Positions 38,296 to 50,317 of a stretch of DNA of 64,000 nt are shown here, one piece after another. Numbering within the stretch: position 1 is the first letter of the stretch; each line of letters begins with the position of its first letter. Origin of the DNA: Gemmatimonadetes bacterium T265 (GTDB lineage: Bacteria > Gemmatimonadota > Gemmatimonadetes > Gemmatimonadales > Gemmatimonadaceae). The stretch lies in contig BPUI01000001.1 of assembly GCA_019973575.1 (NCBI GenBank), forward strand, positions 2,244,342-2,308,341. The letters are read 5' to 3'. Under the pieces are notes generated by a model, which saw nothing but the letters and a program-made list of their open reading frames with translations, was not told the origin of the DNA and searched no databases. The translations under genes were made by a program, and so were the position numbers.

Positions 38296-39452
38296 CGGCC
38301 GACGTCCGGACGGCGGCGCGCGTCCTGCTCGTCGACGACAACGAGGCGAACCGCTTCGCCGTCGCGTACTGGCTGCGGTCGGCCGGGTACACGGTCGTCG
38401 AGGCGGAGACCGGGGCGGAGGCGCTCGCGCGGGCCGGCGAGGGCGCGGACCTCGTCGTGCTCGACATCCGCCTCCCCGACATGAGCGGCTTCGAAGTGCT
38501 GCGCCGGCTGCGCGGCCGGCCCGACACGGCGGCCGTCCCCGTGCTGCACCTGACGGCGAGCTTCGTCACGGGCGAGTGGCGGGCGCACGGCCTCGACGCC
38601 GGTGCAGACGCGTACCTGACGCACCCGGTCGAGCCGCGCGAGTTCGTCGCGACCGTGCGGCAGCTGCTCCGCGTGCGCGCGGCCGAGGTCGCCCGCGAGG
38701 AGTTGCTCGCCGCGGAGCGGGCCGCGCGCGGCGAAGCCGAGGCGGCGCGCGCCTCGGCCGAGCAGGCGAACCGCGCGAAGGGCGAGTTCCTCGCCAACAT
38801 GAGCCACGAACTGCGCACGCCGCTCAACGCGATCGCCGGCTACGTGCAACTGATCGAGATGGGCGTGCACGGCGAGGTCTCGGAGGCGCAGCGCGACGCG
38901 CTCGGCCGCGTGCAGCGCGCACAGCGGCACCTGCTCGGCCTCATCAACGACGTGCTCAACTACGCGAAGCTGGACGCGGGGCGCGTCGAGTACGACCTGC
39001 GGCCCGTCGACCTCGGCGACGCGGTGCGGGACGTGCTCGCGATGGTCGAGCCGCAGCTCACCGCGAAGGGGCTGACGGTCGCCGCGGCGCCGGACGCGGT
39101 CGTCGCGGTCGCCGACGCCGAGAAGCTCGCGCAGGTGCTGCTGAACCTGCTGTCGAACGCGATCAAGTTCACGCCGAGCGGCGGGGCCGTGGAGGTCACC
39201 GTGTACGCCGCGGGGCCGGGCGGGGCCGAGATCCGCGTGCGCGACACCGGCATCGGGATCGCGGCGGACGAGCAGGCGCGGATCTTCGACCCGTTCGTGC
39301 AGGTGCAGCGCGGGCTCACGCGCGCCACGGAGGGGACGGGGCTGGGCCTTGCGATCAGCCGCGATCTGGCGCGGGGGATGGGCGGGGAGCTGACGGTGGA
39401 GAGCGCGCCGGGGGTGGGGAGCACGTTCACGCTGCGGTTGACGGCTGCCTAA
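38292..39452 (+). CDS. Receiver-histidine kinase hybrid
   Basis: A 386-residue cytosolic protein. The receiver domain comes first (VLLVDDNEANRF; phospho-acceptor Asp in VVLDIRLPDMSG). A short coiled coil and a kinase core follow (MSHELRTPLNAI, NLLSNAIKFTPSGG, DTGIGIA, GTGLGLAISRDLA). It could receive phosphate from the kinase before it, or sense and then autophosphorylate. The usual final output regulator is not in the window. The start GTG overlaps the previous stop. The stop TAA lies in a GCCTAAC heptamer. Confidence 0.92.
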   Translation: MTADVRTAARVLLVDDNEANRFAVAYWLRSAGYTVVEAETGAEALARAGEGADLVVLDIRLPDMSGFEVLRRLRGRPDTAAVPVLHLTASFVTGEWRAHGLDAGADAYLTHPVEPREFVATVRQLLRVRAAEVAREELLAAERAARGEAEAARASAEQANRAKGEFLANMSHELRTPLNAIAGYVQLIEMGVHGEVSEAQRDALGRVQRAQRHLLGLINDVLNYAKLDAGRVEYDLRPVDLGDAVRDVLAMVEPQLTAKGLTVAAAPDAVVAVADAEKLAQVLLNLLSNAIKFTPSGGAVEVTVYAAGPGGAEIRVRDTGIGIAADEQARIFDPFVQVQRGLTRATEGTGLGLAISRDLARGMGGELTVESAPGVGSTFTLRLTAA

Positions 39453-39482
39453 CGGCGGGGAGGCCGCGCTTGGCGGTCCGGC

Positions 39483-39518
39483 GCTGTTGGTGGGACGCTG
39501 TTGGTCCGGCGCTGTTGG
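39483..39518 (+). repeat. Short array of a 14-bp-period repeat (GCTGTTGG core)
   Basis: GCTGTTGG occurs at 39483, 39497 and 39511, exactly 14 bp apart, with variable six-base fillers (TGGGAC, TCCGGC, AACGGC). A decayed unit precedes them. The array lies in the convergent gap between the hybrid kinase and the minus-strand gene at 39594. The same core and period recur at 57110-57273. Confidence 0.85.
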
Positions 39519-39593
39519 AACGGCGGTCGGACGGCAACCGGGGCCCCCCGCGTGCACGGCGGCGACGGCGTTCCAGGACCGTCACCCTCCGCC

Positions 39594-40082
39594 TCACGCC
39601 GCCCCCATCTCCGCCACCACGTCCTCGATCCCCGGCCACCCCGCCCGCGAGTAACGCGCGAGGGTGCGGAGGTAGCGCACGCCCTCGTCCCCGTGCTGTT
39701 CGCGCACCGCGGCGGCGGCCCGCCGCACCGCGTCCGCGTCGGCGTACGGCGGCGTCAGCTCCTCGGCCATCACCCCGTTGGCGTGCGGCACGCCGGCGGC
39801 GTCGAGGAAGGTGATCTGAACGGCGGGCTCGAGCTCGACGTAGAGCAGGTGGAGCAGGTCGAGTTCGTCTTGCGCGCTCTCCGCGTTGAGGCGCACGACC
39901 TCCCGGGCGAGCCGGTCGGCCGGCCAGGCCTGGACGGTCACGGCGCGGAAGCCGCCGCCGCGGGCGACGACGCGCTGCGTGTAGAGGACGCGCGCCGGGC
40001 GGCCGCCGGCGGCGATCGCCTGGGCGACGAGCGCGACCCGCCGCGCGGGTGGTAGCGAGCGATAAGGAGATGGGAGCGCCAT
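39594..40082 (-). CDS. Hypothetical protein, 162 residues
   Basis: A soluble alpha/beta-looking protein with no signal peptide and no recognised domain. It opens MALPSPYRSLPPARRVALVA, has a strand-rich middle (GGFRAVTVQAWPADRL, VQITFLDAAGVP) and a helical end (ADAVRRAAAAVREQHGDEG). Codon use is genome-like. ATG at 40082 is chosen; the frame runs further upstream into the promoter region of the hydrolase gene. It is divergent from that gene. Confidence 0.6.
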   Translation of the reverse strand: MALPSPYRSLPPARRVALVAQAIAAGGRPARVLYTQRVVARGGGFRAVTVQAWPADRLAREVVRLNAESAQDELDLLHLLYVELEPAVQITFLDAAGVPHANGVMAEELTPPYADADAVRRAAAAVREQHGDEGVRYLRTLARYSRAGWPGIEDVVAEMGAA

Positions 40083-40225
40083 GCCGGCAAGGTAGTGGTC
40101 GGCAAGAACGTGGGCTGGGGAACTACCTCTCCCGGGCGGCCTCGTGGCGCGGGCCGTGCGCGGGGGCGAGCCGCGGTGCCGCACGTCCGATGCTGCACCA
40201 TCCCACACGTTCCACGCGAGGACGC

Positions 40226-41059
40226 ATGCCTTACCTCAAGACGACCGCCGCGCCCACGACGGACCTCTACTTCGAAGACAGCGGCGGCTCCGGCCAGGCC
40301 GTCGTGCTCATCCACGGGTGGCCCCTCAGCCTCCGCTCGTGGGAGAGCCAGGCGAACGCGCTCACCGCGGCCGGTTACCGCGTCGTGGCGTACGACCGCC
40401 GTGGCTTCGGCGAGTCGGGCAAGGCAACCGGCGGCTACGACTACGACACGTTCGCGTCGGACCTGAACGACCTACTCACGGAGCTGAACCTCAGCAACGC
40501 CGTGCTCGTCGGCTTCTCGATGGGCGGCGGCGAGGTCGCGCGCTACATCGGCCGCTACGGCGAGGGACGCGTTGCCAAGGCGGTGCTCATGTCGGCCGTG
40601 ACGCCCTACCTGCTAAAGACCGCCGACAACCCGGACGGCGGGCTCGGTGAGTCGGATGTCGAGCAGATGGTTGCCGGCGTCACAAAGGACCGGATCAACT
40701 TCCTGCACGACTTCCTACAAAACTTCTATAAGGGCGGACTGTTGGCGCCCAAGGCGAGCGACGACGTCATCAACTTCGCCAAGTCGCTCGCCTGGCGCGC
40801 GTCGCCGCTCGGGACACAGCGCTGCATCGTCGCCTTCGGGACGACGGACTTCCGGGGCGACCTCGCGAAGTTCACCGTCCCGACGCTCGTGCTGCACGGC
40901 GACAGCGACGGGATCGTGCCGATCGACGCTTCGGGGCGCCGAGCGGCCGAGCTGGTCAAGGGGAGCCGGCTGGAGGTCGTCAGCGGCGGGCCGCACGGGA
41001 TCACGGCGACCCACGCCGACAAGGTGAACACGGTTCTTCTCGACTTCCTGAGGAGCTGA
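40226..41059 (+). CDS. Alpha/beta hydrolase, chloroperoxidase/arylesterase-like
   Basis: A 277-residue cytosolic hydrolase. The oxyanion motif is VLIHGWPLS. The nucleophile elbow is GFSMGGGE (Ser98). The acid is in LHGDSDGIVP and the histidine in GGPHGI. The overall sequence matches cofactor-free haloperoxidase-type esterases, whose natural substrates are esters. ATG at 40226 has a GAGG site. It appears to be a single-gene unit. Confidence 0.9.
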   Translation: MPYLKTTAAPTTDLYFEDSGGSGQAVVLIHGWPLSLRSWESQANALTAAGYRVVAYDRRGFGESGKATGGYDYDTFASDLNDLLTELNLSNAVLVGFSMGGGEVARYIGRYGEGRVAKAVLMSAVTPYLLKTADNPDGGLGESDVEQMVAGVTKDRINFLHDFLQNFYKGGLLAPKASDDVINFAKSLAWRASPLGTQRCIVAFGTTDFRGDLAKFTVPTLVLHGDSDGIVPIDASGRRAAELVKGSRLEVVSGGPHGITATHADKVNTVLLDFLRS

Positions 41060-41176
41060 GGGAGGGGACGGCGCGCCGAAGCGCGCACGGCGTTACTGTG
41101 GAGACATCACGCCGCACCGGTCCGCACCGGTGTGGCGTGCGTCACAATCATTCCGTGCGCGCAGCGCGAGGTACAG

Positions 41177-42883
41177 GTGCAGCAAGTCGTCCAGACGCCG
41201 GGGCAGGGACCCACGGAATACGACGCCATCGTCGTCGGGTCCGGCATCTCGGGGGGGTGGGCCGCCAAGGAGCTCACCGAAAAGGGGCTCAACGTGCTGA
41301 TGCTCGAGCGGGGCAAGAACATCGAGCACATCAAGGACTACGTCAGCGCGACGAAGGCGCCGTGGCAGTTCCCCCACCGGGGCGGCCGCACCGTCGCGAT
41401 GGAGGAAGCCTACCCGATCCTCAAACGCGACTACCCGCTCAACGAGAAGAACCTGGACTGGTGGGCCTCGGACCGGGACTCGCCTTACACGGAGGTCAAG
41501 CGCTTCGACTGGTACCGCGGCTACCACGTCGGCGGGCGCTCGCTCATGTGGGGGCGCCAGAGCTACCGCCACAGCGACATCGACTTCACCGCCAACGCGA
41601 AGCAGGGCGTCGGCACCGACTGGCCGATCCGCTACGCCGAGATCGCGCCGTGGTACGACCACGTCGAGCGGTATTCCGGGATCGCCGGCTCGCGCGACGG
41701 GCTGGAGCAGCTGCCCGACGGCCAGTTCCAGCCGCCGATCCCGCTCAATTGCGTCGAGGAGGCCGCGGCGGAGAAGGTGAAGGCGAAGTTCGGCGGCGCG
41801 CGGCGGATCATCCACTCGCGCACGGCGAACGCCACGCTCAAGCTGCCCAACCGATACCCCTGCCAGTACCGCGACGCGTGCTGGCTCGGCTGCCCGTACG
41901 GCGCCTACTTCAGCACGCAGTCGTCGACGCTCCCGGCCGCGGCGGCCACCAAGCGGCTGACGCTCAAGCCGTTCGCGATCGTCACCGAGGTCCTGTACGA
42001 CAAGGACCGCAAGCGCGCCACCGGCGTCCGGGTGCTCGACGCGGTCACGAACCAGACGACGGACTACAAGGCCAAGGTCGTCTTCCTCTGCGCGTCGACG
42101 ATCAACTCGACGTGGCTGCTGCTGCGCTCGGCGACCGACGTGTGGCCGGGCGGGTTGGGTAGCAGCTCCGGGGAGCTCGGGCACAACCTGATGGACCACC
42201 ACTTCCGCGTCGGCGCGTCGGGGCGGCTCGACGGTTACGACGACAAGACGACCTACGGGCGTCGCCCGTGCGGGTTCTACATCCCGCGCTTCCGGAACGT
42301 CGGCGGCGACAAGCGCGACTACCTGCGCGGCTTCGGCTACCAGGGCAGCGCGAGCCGTGACGGCTGGTCGCGCGCGGTCGCGGAGCTCGGCATCGGCGGC
42401 GAGTTCAAGGACATGGCGGCCGAGCCCGGGGCGTGGCAGATGGGGGCGACCGCGTTCGGCGAGATGCTCCCCGACCACCGCAACACGGTCACGCTCGACA
42501 AGACCAAGACCGACAAGTGGGGGCTGCCGGTCGTCGCCCTCGACTGCCAGATCCGCGAGAACGAGGAGCGGATGCGCAAGGACATGGGCCCGGACATGGC
42601 CGAGATGCTCGAGGCGGCGGGCGCGAAGGAGATCCACGTGTACAACGGCGACTACGCGCCCGGGATGGGCATCCACGAAATGGGCTCGGCCCGCATGGGC
42701 ACGAGCCCGAAGAACTCGGTGCTCAACAAGCACAACCAGGTGTGGGACGCGCCCAACGTGTTCGTCACCGACGGCGCGTGCATGACGAGCGCCGCGTGCG
42801 TCAACCCGTCGCTGACCTACATGGCGCTCTCGGCCCGCGCGGCCGACTTCGCCGTGAACGCGCTCAAGACCCGTGACCTCTGA
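41177..42883 (+). CDS. GMC-family flavoprotein oxidoreductase (gluconate dehydrogenase-like large subunit)
   Basis: A 568-residue FAD-dependent sugar or alcohol dehydrogenase. The FAD motif is AIVVGSGISGGWAAKELTEK. The middle carries CQYRDACWLGCPYGAY, a cysteine-rich segment of this subfamily. The C-terminal catalytic region has HEMGSARMGT and DGACMTSAACVNPSLTYMAL. GTG at 41177 has a GAGG site five bases upstream and is preferred over the earlier in-frame GTG at 41132. No signal peptide is present. Export probably depends on the Tat signal of the small subunit encoded 16 bp downstream, as in similar two-subunit dehydrogenases. The substrate is unknown. Confidence 0.88.
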   Translation: MQQVVQTPGQGPTEYDAIVVGSGISGGWAAKELTEKGLNVLMLERGKNIEHIKDYVSATKAPWQFPHRGGRTVAMEEAYPILKRDYPLNEKNLDWWASDRDSPYTEVKRFDWYRGYHVGGRSLMWGRQSYRHSDIDFTANAKQGVGTDWPIRYAEIAPWYDHVERYSGIAGSRDGLEQLPDGQFQPPIPLNCVEEAAAEKVKAKFGGARRIIHSRTANATLKLPNRYPCQYRDACWLGCPYGAYFSTQSSTLPAAAATKRLTLKPFAIVTEVLYDKDRKRATGVRVLDAVTNQTTDYKAKVVFLCASTINSTWLLLRSATDVWPGGLGSSSGELGHNLMDHHFRVGASGRLDGYDDKTTYGRRPCGFYIPRFRNVGGDKRDYLRGFGYQGSASRDGWSRAVAELGIGGEFKDMAAEPGAWQMGATAFGEMLPDHRNTVTLDKTKTDKWGLPVVALDCQIRENEERMRKDMGPDMAEMLEAAGAKEIHVYNGDYAPGMGIHEMGSARMGTSPKNSVLNKHNQVWDAPNVFVTDGACMTSAACVNPSLTYMALSARAADFAVNALKTRDL

Positions 42884-42899
42884 GCGGAGCCCGAAGCCA

Positions 42900-43769
42900 A
42901 TGCCTAACGAAATCGAACGGCCCGGCGTGCCGGCCGCGATCTCCCGCCGCGAGGCGATCCAGCGGGTCAGCGCGCTGCTCGGCGGCGCCGCGCTCGTCGG
43001 CGGCTCGTCGCTGCTCGCCGCGTGCGAACGCGGCGACCGGCCGGCCGCCGTCGCGGACGGTAACTACAAGCCGGTGGGCGCGTTCAGCGCGGACGACGTC
43101 GCGATGCTCGACGAGGTCGCCGACACGATCCTGCCGACGACCGCCAAGAGCCCGGGCGCCAAGGCCGCGGGGACCGGCCCGTTCATGGCGCTGATGGTCA
43201 CCGACACGTACAAGGCGCCCAAGCAGCAGGTCTTCCGCGACGGGCTCCGCAAGATCGACGACGCCACGCGCAAGGCGGCGAACGTGACGTTTATGCAGGC
43301 CACGCCCGCGCAGCGCCTCGCCGTGCTGACCCAACTCGACCGGGAGCAGAAGGCCTACATGGACGCCCTCGGCAAGGCGCAGGAAGAAGCGGCCAAGAAG
43401 GGCCAGCAGGTCGCGACCGGACCGGGCGCGCCGCCCGAGGGCAGCTCCGCCCAGACGGGGCCGGCCGCGGCGGCGGCCGGCAAGAAGGCCCAGGGCGATT
43501 CGGCCGACCAGCACCTCAGCGATCAGCGTCAGGAAAACGCCGGGACGGGCGACGTGGCGAGCGGGTCGATGGCGGCCGACGCCCCGCCGCACTACTTCCG
43601 GATGATGAAGGAGCTGGCCCTGCTCGGCTATTTCACGTCGGAGACGGTCGGCCGGCTCAAGACGAACGTCAGCGGAAAGCCGACCGAGCGCTACGTCGAC
43701 ACGCCGGGCCGGTTCGACCCGTGCCTGCCGTACGTGAAGGGCGAGCCCGCGCTGCTGCCGCACGCCTGA
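42900..43769 (+). CDS. Gluconate 2-dehydrogenase subunit 3-like Tat lipoprotein
   Basis: A 289-residue small subunit. The N-terminus has a twin-arginine motif (SRREAIQRVSALLGG) and a lipobox-like SSLLAAC, suggesting Tat export with lipid anchoring. The subunit-3 domain covers DEVADTILPTT onward and ends GRFDPCLPYVKG. Between about residues 160 and 230 is an Ala/Gln/Gly-rich insertion. It partners the GMC protein. ATG at 42900 starts within a GCCTAAC-containing leader; an earlier GTG at 42873 is possible. Confidence 0.87.
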   Translation: MPNEIERPGVPAAISRREAIQRVSALLGGAALVGGSSLLAACERGDRPAAVADGNYKPVGAFSADDVAMLDEVADTILPTTAKSPGAKAAGTGPFMALMVTDTYKAPKQQVFRDGLRKIDDATRKAANVTFMQATPAQRLAVLTQLDREQKAYMDALGKAQEEAAKKGQQVATGPGAPPEGSSAQTGPAAAAAGKKAQGDSADQHLSDQRQENAGTGDVASGSMAADAPPHYFRMMKELALLGYFTSETVGRLKTNVSGKPTERYVDTPGRFDPCLPYVKGEPALLPHA

Positions 43770-43775
43770 CGCGGT

Positions 43776-43809
43776 CCGGACGCGCGCCGGCCTTGACGCG
43801 CGCGTCCGG
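43776..43809 (+). terminator. Candidate hairpin terminator after the GMC operon
   Basis: An 11-bp GC stem (CCGGACGCGCG at 43776 against its complement ending at 43809) with a 12-base loop sits six bases after the stop codon. There is no run of T after it, so it could be a weak terminator or an mRNA-end stabiliser. Confidence 0.4.
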
Positions 43810-43841
43810 GCCGGCTACTCGTTATCGCACAACTGAAGTGC

Positions 43842-46568
<2,727 letters not shown>

Positions 46569-46581
<13 letters not shown>

Positions 46582-47402
46582 CGACGGCGACGCTCACGGG
46601 GCTCAAGGCCCGCGGCACGCCGGCGGTGTTCGTGACCGCGTACGACTACCCCACCGCGGTCTACGCCGACCGCGCCGGCGCCGACATGCTCCTCGTCGGC
46701 GATTCGGCGGCGAACACGATGTTAGGCCTGCCGAGCACGACGGCGATCGGGATGCCCGAGATGTTGGTCTTCGCGGGGGCGGTGTGCCGGGGGGCGCGGC
46801 GCGCGTTCGTCGTCGGCGACCTGCCATTTCTCTCGTACCAGCCGTCGGACGCGAGCGCGATCCGCAACGCGGGCGCGTTCGTCCGCGCGGGGTGCGACGC
46901 GGTGAAGTGCGAGGGCGGGCGGCGCGTCGCGCGGAGGGTGCGCGCGATGTGCGACGCGGGCGTGGCGGTCATGGGCCACATCGGCCTCACGCCGCAGAAC
47001 CTCGCGCAGCTGGGCGGCTACCGCGTGCAGGGGCGGACGCGCGCGGGGGTCGACGCGCTGGTCGACGACGCGCGCGCGCTCGAGGACGCGGGCGCGTTCG
47101 CGCTGCTGCTCGAGGCGATGCCGCCGGACGCCGCGGCGCAGGTGCGCGCGGCGCTCACGATCCCCGTCTACGGCATCGGCGCGGGGCCGTACGTCGACGG
47201 GCAGCTTCTCATCGCGCACGACCTGCTCGGCAGCTTCGTCGGCGATATCCGGCCGCGGTTCGTGAAGCGGTACGGGGAGGTCGGCGCGGCGATCGAGGGG
47301 GCGTTCCGGGCGTACGCGGAGGACGTGCGCGCGGGGAGATTCCCGGCCGAAGAACACTGGTACGCGGGGGAGGCGGCGCGCGCGCCGGAGCGGAGTGACT
47401 GA
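46569..47402 (+). CDS. panB: 3-methyl-2-oxobutanoate hydroxymethyltransferase
   Basis: A 277-residue enzyme making ketopantoate, the first committed step to pantothenate and CoA, using 5,10-methylene-tetrahydrofolate. Signatures are VTAYDYPTAVYADRAGADML, LLVGDSAANTMLG (metal Asp), VKCEGG, VMGHIGLTPQ and LLLEAMPPD. Magnesium and ketoacid residues are all present. GTG at 46569 overlaps metX by 13 bp, so panB appears to share the SAM-II-controlled transcript. No panC or panD is nearby. Confidence 0.95.
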
Positions 47403-47679
47403 CTCGCGGGACGGACTGGCGGGGCTGGGCGGTCGTTGAGGCGGGGCAGAGCCGGCGGGGCGGAGCTACGAGACAAGACGAGCGGTTGACCGCACAACAG
47501 GGGTAGGGCAGCTCCCCCCGGCCGTGCCCGCTGCGGCCGCCGTTGCGGCCCCGCGTCACGGGCGCCGACGGTCCTGCCCCGTCCTTTCTGGAACCGCCCC
47601 AACGACCTGCCCGCGTGCGCCCACCTGGCGCGCCCGCCCCCACCCACGCGCCACCCGTCGCTTTCCCCACCTCGCCCGC

Positions 47680-48972
47680 CTAACGCCTCGCGTCCCAGTC
47701 CACGACCGGCTCGTCCAGCACCGCCTGTCCCACCGCGTCCGCCACCTCGCGCCGGAGCCTGGTGTACCGCGTCCCGCCCTCCCCCGCGGCGCGCGTCCGG
47801 TTCATCAGTAAGACGACGAACAGTCCGCGCTCCGGATCGACCCAGAGCGAGGTGCCCGTGAACCCCGTGTGCCCGAACGCCCGCGGCGCCATGTAGCGTC
47901 CCGCGCTCGACCCGGCGGCGGGCGTGTCCCAGCCGAGCGCCCGGCTCGCGGACGGTAGCTGACGCGCCGTCCACCGCGCGACCGTCTGCGGCTTCACGAT
48001 CGGCACGCCGCCGTACGTCCCGCCGTTCAACAGCATCTGCGCGAACACCGCGAGGTCCCGGGCCGACGCGAAGAGCCCCGCGTGTCCCGAGACCCCGCCT
48101 AACGCCCACGCGTTGCCGTCGTGGACGACGCCGCGCAGCAGCCCGCCGCGCGTGCTGTCCACGGCGGTCGGGGCGACGCGCGCGCGGAGCCCCGCGTCGG
48201 CCGTGTCGGGGAGGAAGCGCGCGTCCCGCATGCCGAGCGGGCGCAGGACGCGCTCCGCCACGAACGCGTCGAGCGGGCGCCCGACGACTCCCTCGATCAC
48301 CGCCTGGAGGAGCACCATGTCCCAGTCGCTGTAGACCGTCTTGGTGCCCGGGGCCGAGCGGAGTGGTCGCGCGTTGATCGCCGCGAGGTACGAGGAGCGC
48401 CCGCGGAGCGCGCCGTACTCGGCGTCGTAGAGCGGCGCGTACGCCTCCAGGCCGCCGGTGTGCGTGAGCAGCATGCGCACCGTGATCGCGGCCTTGTCGG
48501 GCGCGTCGAACGCGGGGACATACGCGTGCACGGGGCGCGCGAGGTCGAGCCGCCCTTCCTCTTCCAGGATCATCGCCGCGGTCGTCGTCGCGACGACCTT
48601 CGTGAGCGAGGCGAGGTCGTAGAGCGTGTGCGCGTCGGGGCGGGCGGAGGTGCGCGGGCGGTCGAGGGTGCCGTAGCCCTTGAGGTGGATCAGTCGCCCG
48701 TAGCGGCCTACCGCGAGCACCGCGCCGGGCGACGCCCCGGCCGCGAGCGCCGCGTTCACGATCGAATCGAGGCGCGGCGGGAGTGCCGGGTCGAGCCCGA
48801 CCGACGCGGGCGCGGCGGGCGTGAGGGTATCGACGGCCGCCACATGGCGGGGCGGCGACGGCTCGGCGGGGCGGACGACGATCGGTTCGGGGCGCGACGC
48901 GCACGCGGCGCCGACCGTGGCCGTCCCGCTCAGGAGCAGGGCGACCGCGCGCCGGGGGAGAACACAACGCAC
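47680..48972 (-). CDS. Serine hydrolase of the beta-lactamase/class C (PF00144) family, lipoprotein
   Basis: A 430-residue exported hydrolase. The signal ends in TVGAACAS, probably a lipoprotein site. The catalytic SxxK motif is SLTK (Ser122, Lys125). YSDWD stands where YxN is expected, and HTGFTG replaces KTG, which is usual for esterases or peptidases of this family. True beta-lactamase activity is therefore doubtful. The GTG start is reasonable. The stop TAG lies inside a GTTAGGC heptamer. No operon partner is evident. Confidence 0.88.
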   Translation of the reverse strand: MRCVLPRRAVALLLSGTATVGAACASRPEPIVVRPAEPSPPRHVAAVDTLTPAAPASVGLDPALPPRLDSIVNAALAAGASPGAVLAVGRYGRLIHLKGYGTLDRPRTSARPDAHTLYDLASLTKVVATTTAAMILEEEGRLDLARPVHAYVPAFDAPDKAAITVRMLLTHTGGLEAYAPLYDAEYGALRGRSSYLAAINARPLRSAPGTKTVYSDWDMVLLQAVIEGVVGRPLDAFVAERVLRPLGMRDARFLPDTADAGLRARVAPTAVDSTRGGLLRGVVHDGNAWALGGVSGHAGLFASARDLAVFAQMLLNGGTYGGVPIVKPQTVARWTARQLPSASRALGWDTPAAGSSAGRYMAPRAFGHTGFTGTSLWVDPERGLFVVLLMNRTRAAGEGGTRYTRLRREVADAVGQAVLDEPVVDWDARR

Positions 48973-49045
48973 GCGGATCGTCGGCGCGCGACTCAGGAAC
49001 CGGGGCGCACGGCGCCCGTTATGTGGAGCGCCTCAGCGGGGCGCC

Positions 49046-50089
49046 TCACGCGGCGACCGTGTCCGTGCGCGGCGCCTGCGTGGAGCGGCGCACGATGAGC
49101 TCCGCGTCGAGCGTGACGCGCTCGGTCGCGGCGGCGCTCCCTTCCTCGACGTGCCGCAGCAGCAGCTCGGCCGCGACGCGGCCCATTTCGATCGTCGGCA
49201 CGCGGACGGTCGTGAGCGGGACGGGGAGGTAGGCGAGGAGCGGGATGTCGTCGTAGCCGATCACGGAGACGTCGTCGGGGACGCGCAGGCCGAGCTCCGC
49301 CAGCGCGCGGCAGACGCCGATCGCGACGAGGTCGTTGAAGCAGGTGACCGCGGTGGGCATCTGGTCGCGCGCGCGCTCGCCGAAGTAGGCGCGGGCGGCC
49401 TGGTACCCGTCGTCGAGGTGCGCCCCGGCCGGGATCACGTCGTCGGCCGTGAAGCGGAGCCCCGCCGCGGCGCAGGCACTCTGGACGCCCGCCGCGCGCT
49501 CCCCGGCCTGCGTGCTGCTCGGCGGCCCTGTGAAGTGGACGAGGCGCTCGTGCCCGAGACCGATCAGGTGGTCGGCCGCGCTCCGGGAGGCGGCCTGGTT
49601 GTCGACGCCGACGAGGCTCGCCGGCACGCCCCGGATCCCGCCGAGCAGGACGAAGGGGATGTTACGGCGGCGCAGGTCGAAGAGGTGTGAGAGGTCCGAG
49701 TCTTCGTCGAGCACCGGGGTGACGATGAGCCCCGAGATGTCGGCCGCGGTGAGCAGCCCGATCGCACGCCGCTCGGCCAGCGCTTCGCGCTCCGAACTGG
49801 CGAGGAGGAGCGCGTAGCCGTGCGCCTCCGCGTGCTCCCGCGCGCCGGCGATGACGCCGGCGAAGTACGGGTTGTCGAGCTCCTTGACGAGCACGCCGAG
49901 GCTGTGTCCCGAGCCCGCGCGGGCCGTCCCGCGGGCGGGCCGGAAGTTGAGCGTCTCGACCGCGCGCAGCACGCGCGCGCGGGTGTCCGGCGCGACCGGG
50001 CCGCTGTCGTTGAGCACGGCCGAGACGGTGGCTTTGGACACCGAAGCGGCCTGGGCGACGTCGGCGATGGTCGGACGGGTGCGGGGCAT
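49046..50089 (-). CDS. LacI-family transcriptional regulator
   Basis: A 347-residue repressor. The N-terminal helix-turn-helix reads TIADVAQAASVSKATVSAVL with hinge RPARGTARAG, followed by a periplasmic-binding-protein-like sensor (LGVLVKELDNPYFAGVIAGA, VSVIGYDDIPLLAYLPVPLT). ATG at 50089 is chosen. The usual sugar operon is not adjacent: its neighbours are a serine hydrolase and a DUF4239 gene, so its target is unclear. Confidence 0.93.
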   Translation of the reverse strand: MPRTRPTIADVAQAASVSKATVSAVLNDSGPVAPDTRARVLRAVETLNFRPARGTARAGSGHSLGVLVKELDNPYFAGVIAGAREHAEAHGYALLLASSEREALAERRAIGLLTAADISGLIVTPVLDEDSDLSHLFDLRRRNIPFVLLGGIRGVPASLVGVDNQAASRSAADHLIGLGHERLVHFTGPPSSTQAGERAAGVQSACAAAGLRFTADDVIPAGAHLDDGYQAARAYFGERARDQMPTAVTCFNDLVAIGVCRALAELGLRVPDDVSVIGYDDIPLLAYLPVPLTTVRVPTIEMGRVAAELLLRHVEEGSAAATERVTLDAELIVRRSTQAPRTDTVAA

Positions 50090-50317
50090 GGTCGACGGGT
50101 GCTTCGGGAGGGACGGGCGCCGGGGCACGGGGACGCGCCGGGACATGCGCGCGAACGTGCGCGCGCGCACGGGCACTGTCAATGTATGCCGGTCGGGTAG
50201 CGCCCCGTCGACCCCCACGCGAAAACCGCGCGCGTCCGCCCCCCGAGCGCGCGGCGGCGGGGACCGGGCCTAACGGGCGCCCGCGCGGCCGCCGATCCCG
50301 CGGGCGCCGCGCCCGGC

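Noticed and set aside
47403-47679. Possible small RNA or gene after panB
   Set aside because: Only GC-rich filler was seen, with no convincing frame, hairpin with T run, or recognised RNA motif.
47680-48972. Antibiotic-resistance beta-lactamase
   Set aside because: The KTG triad element is replaced by HTG and the YxN by YSD; many esterases and peptidases share the fold. There is no ampR-type regulator.
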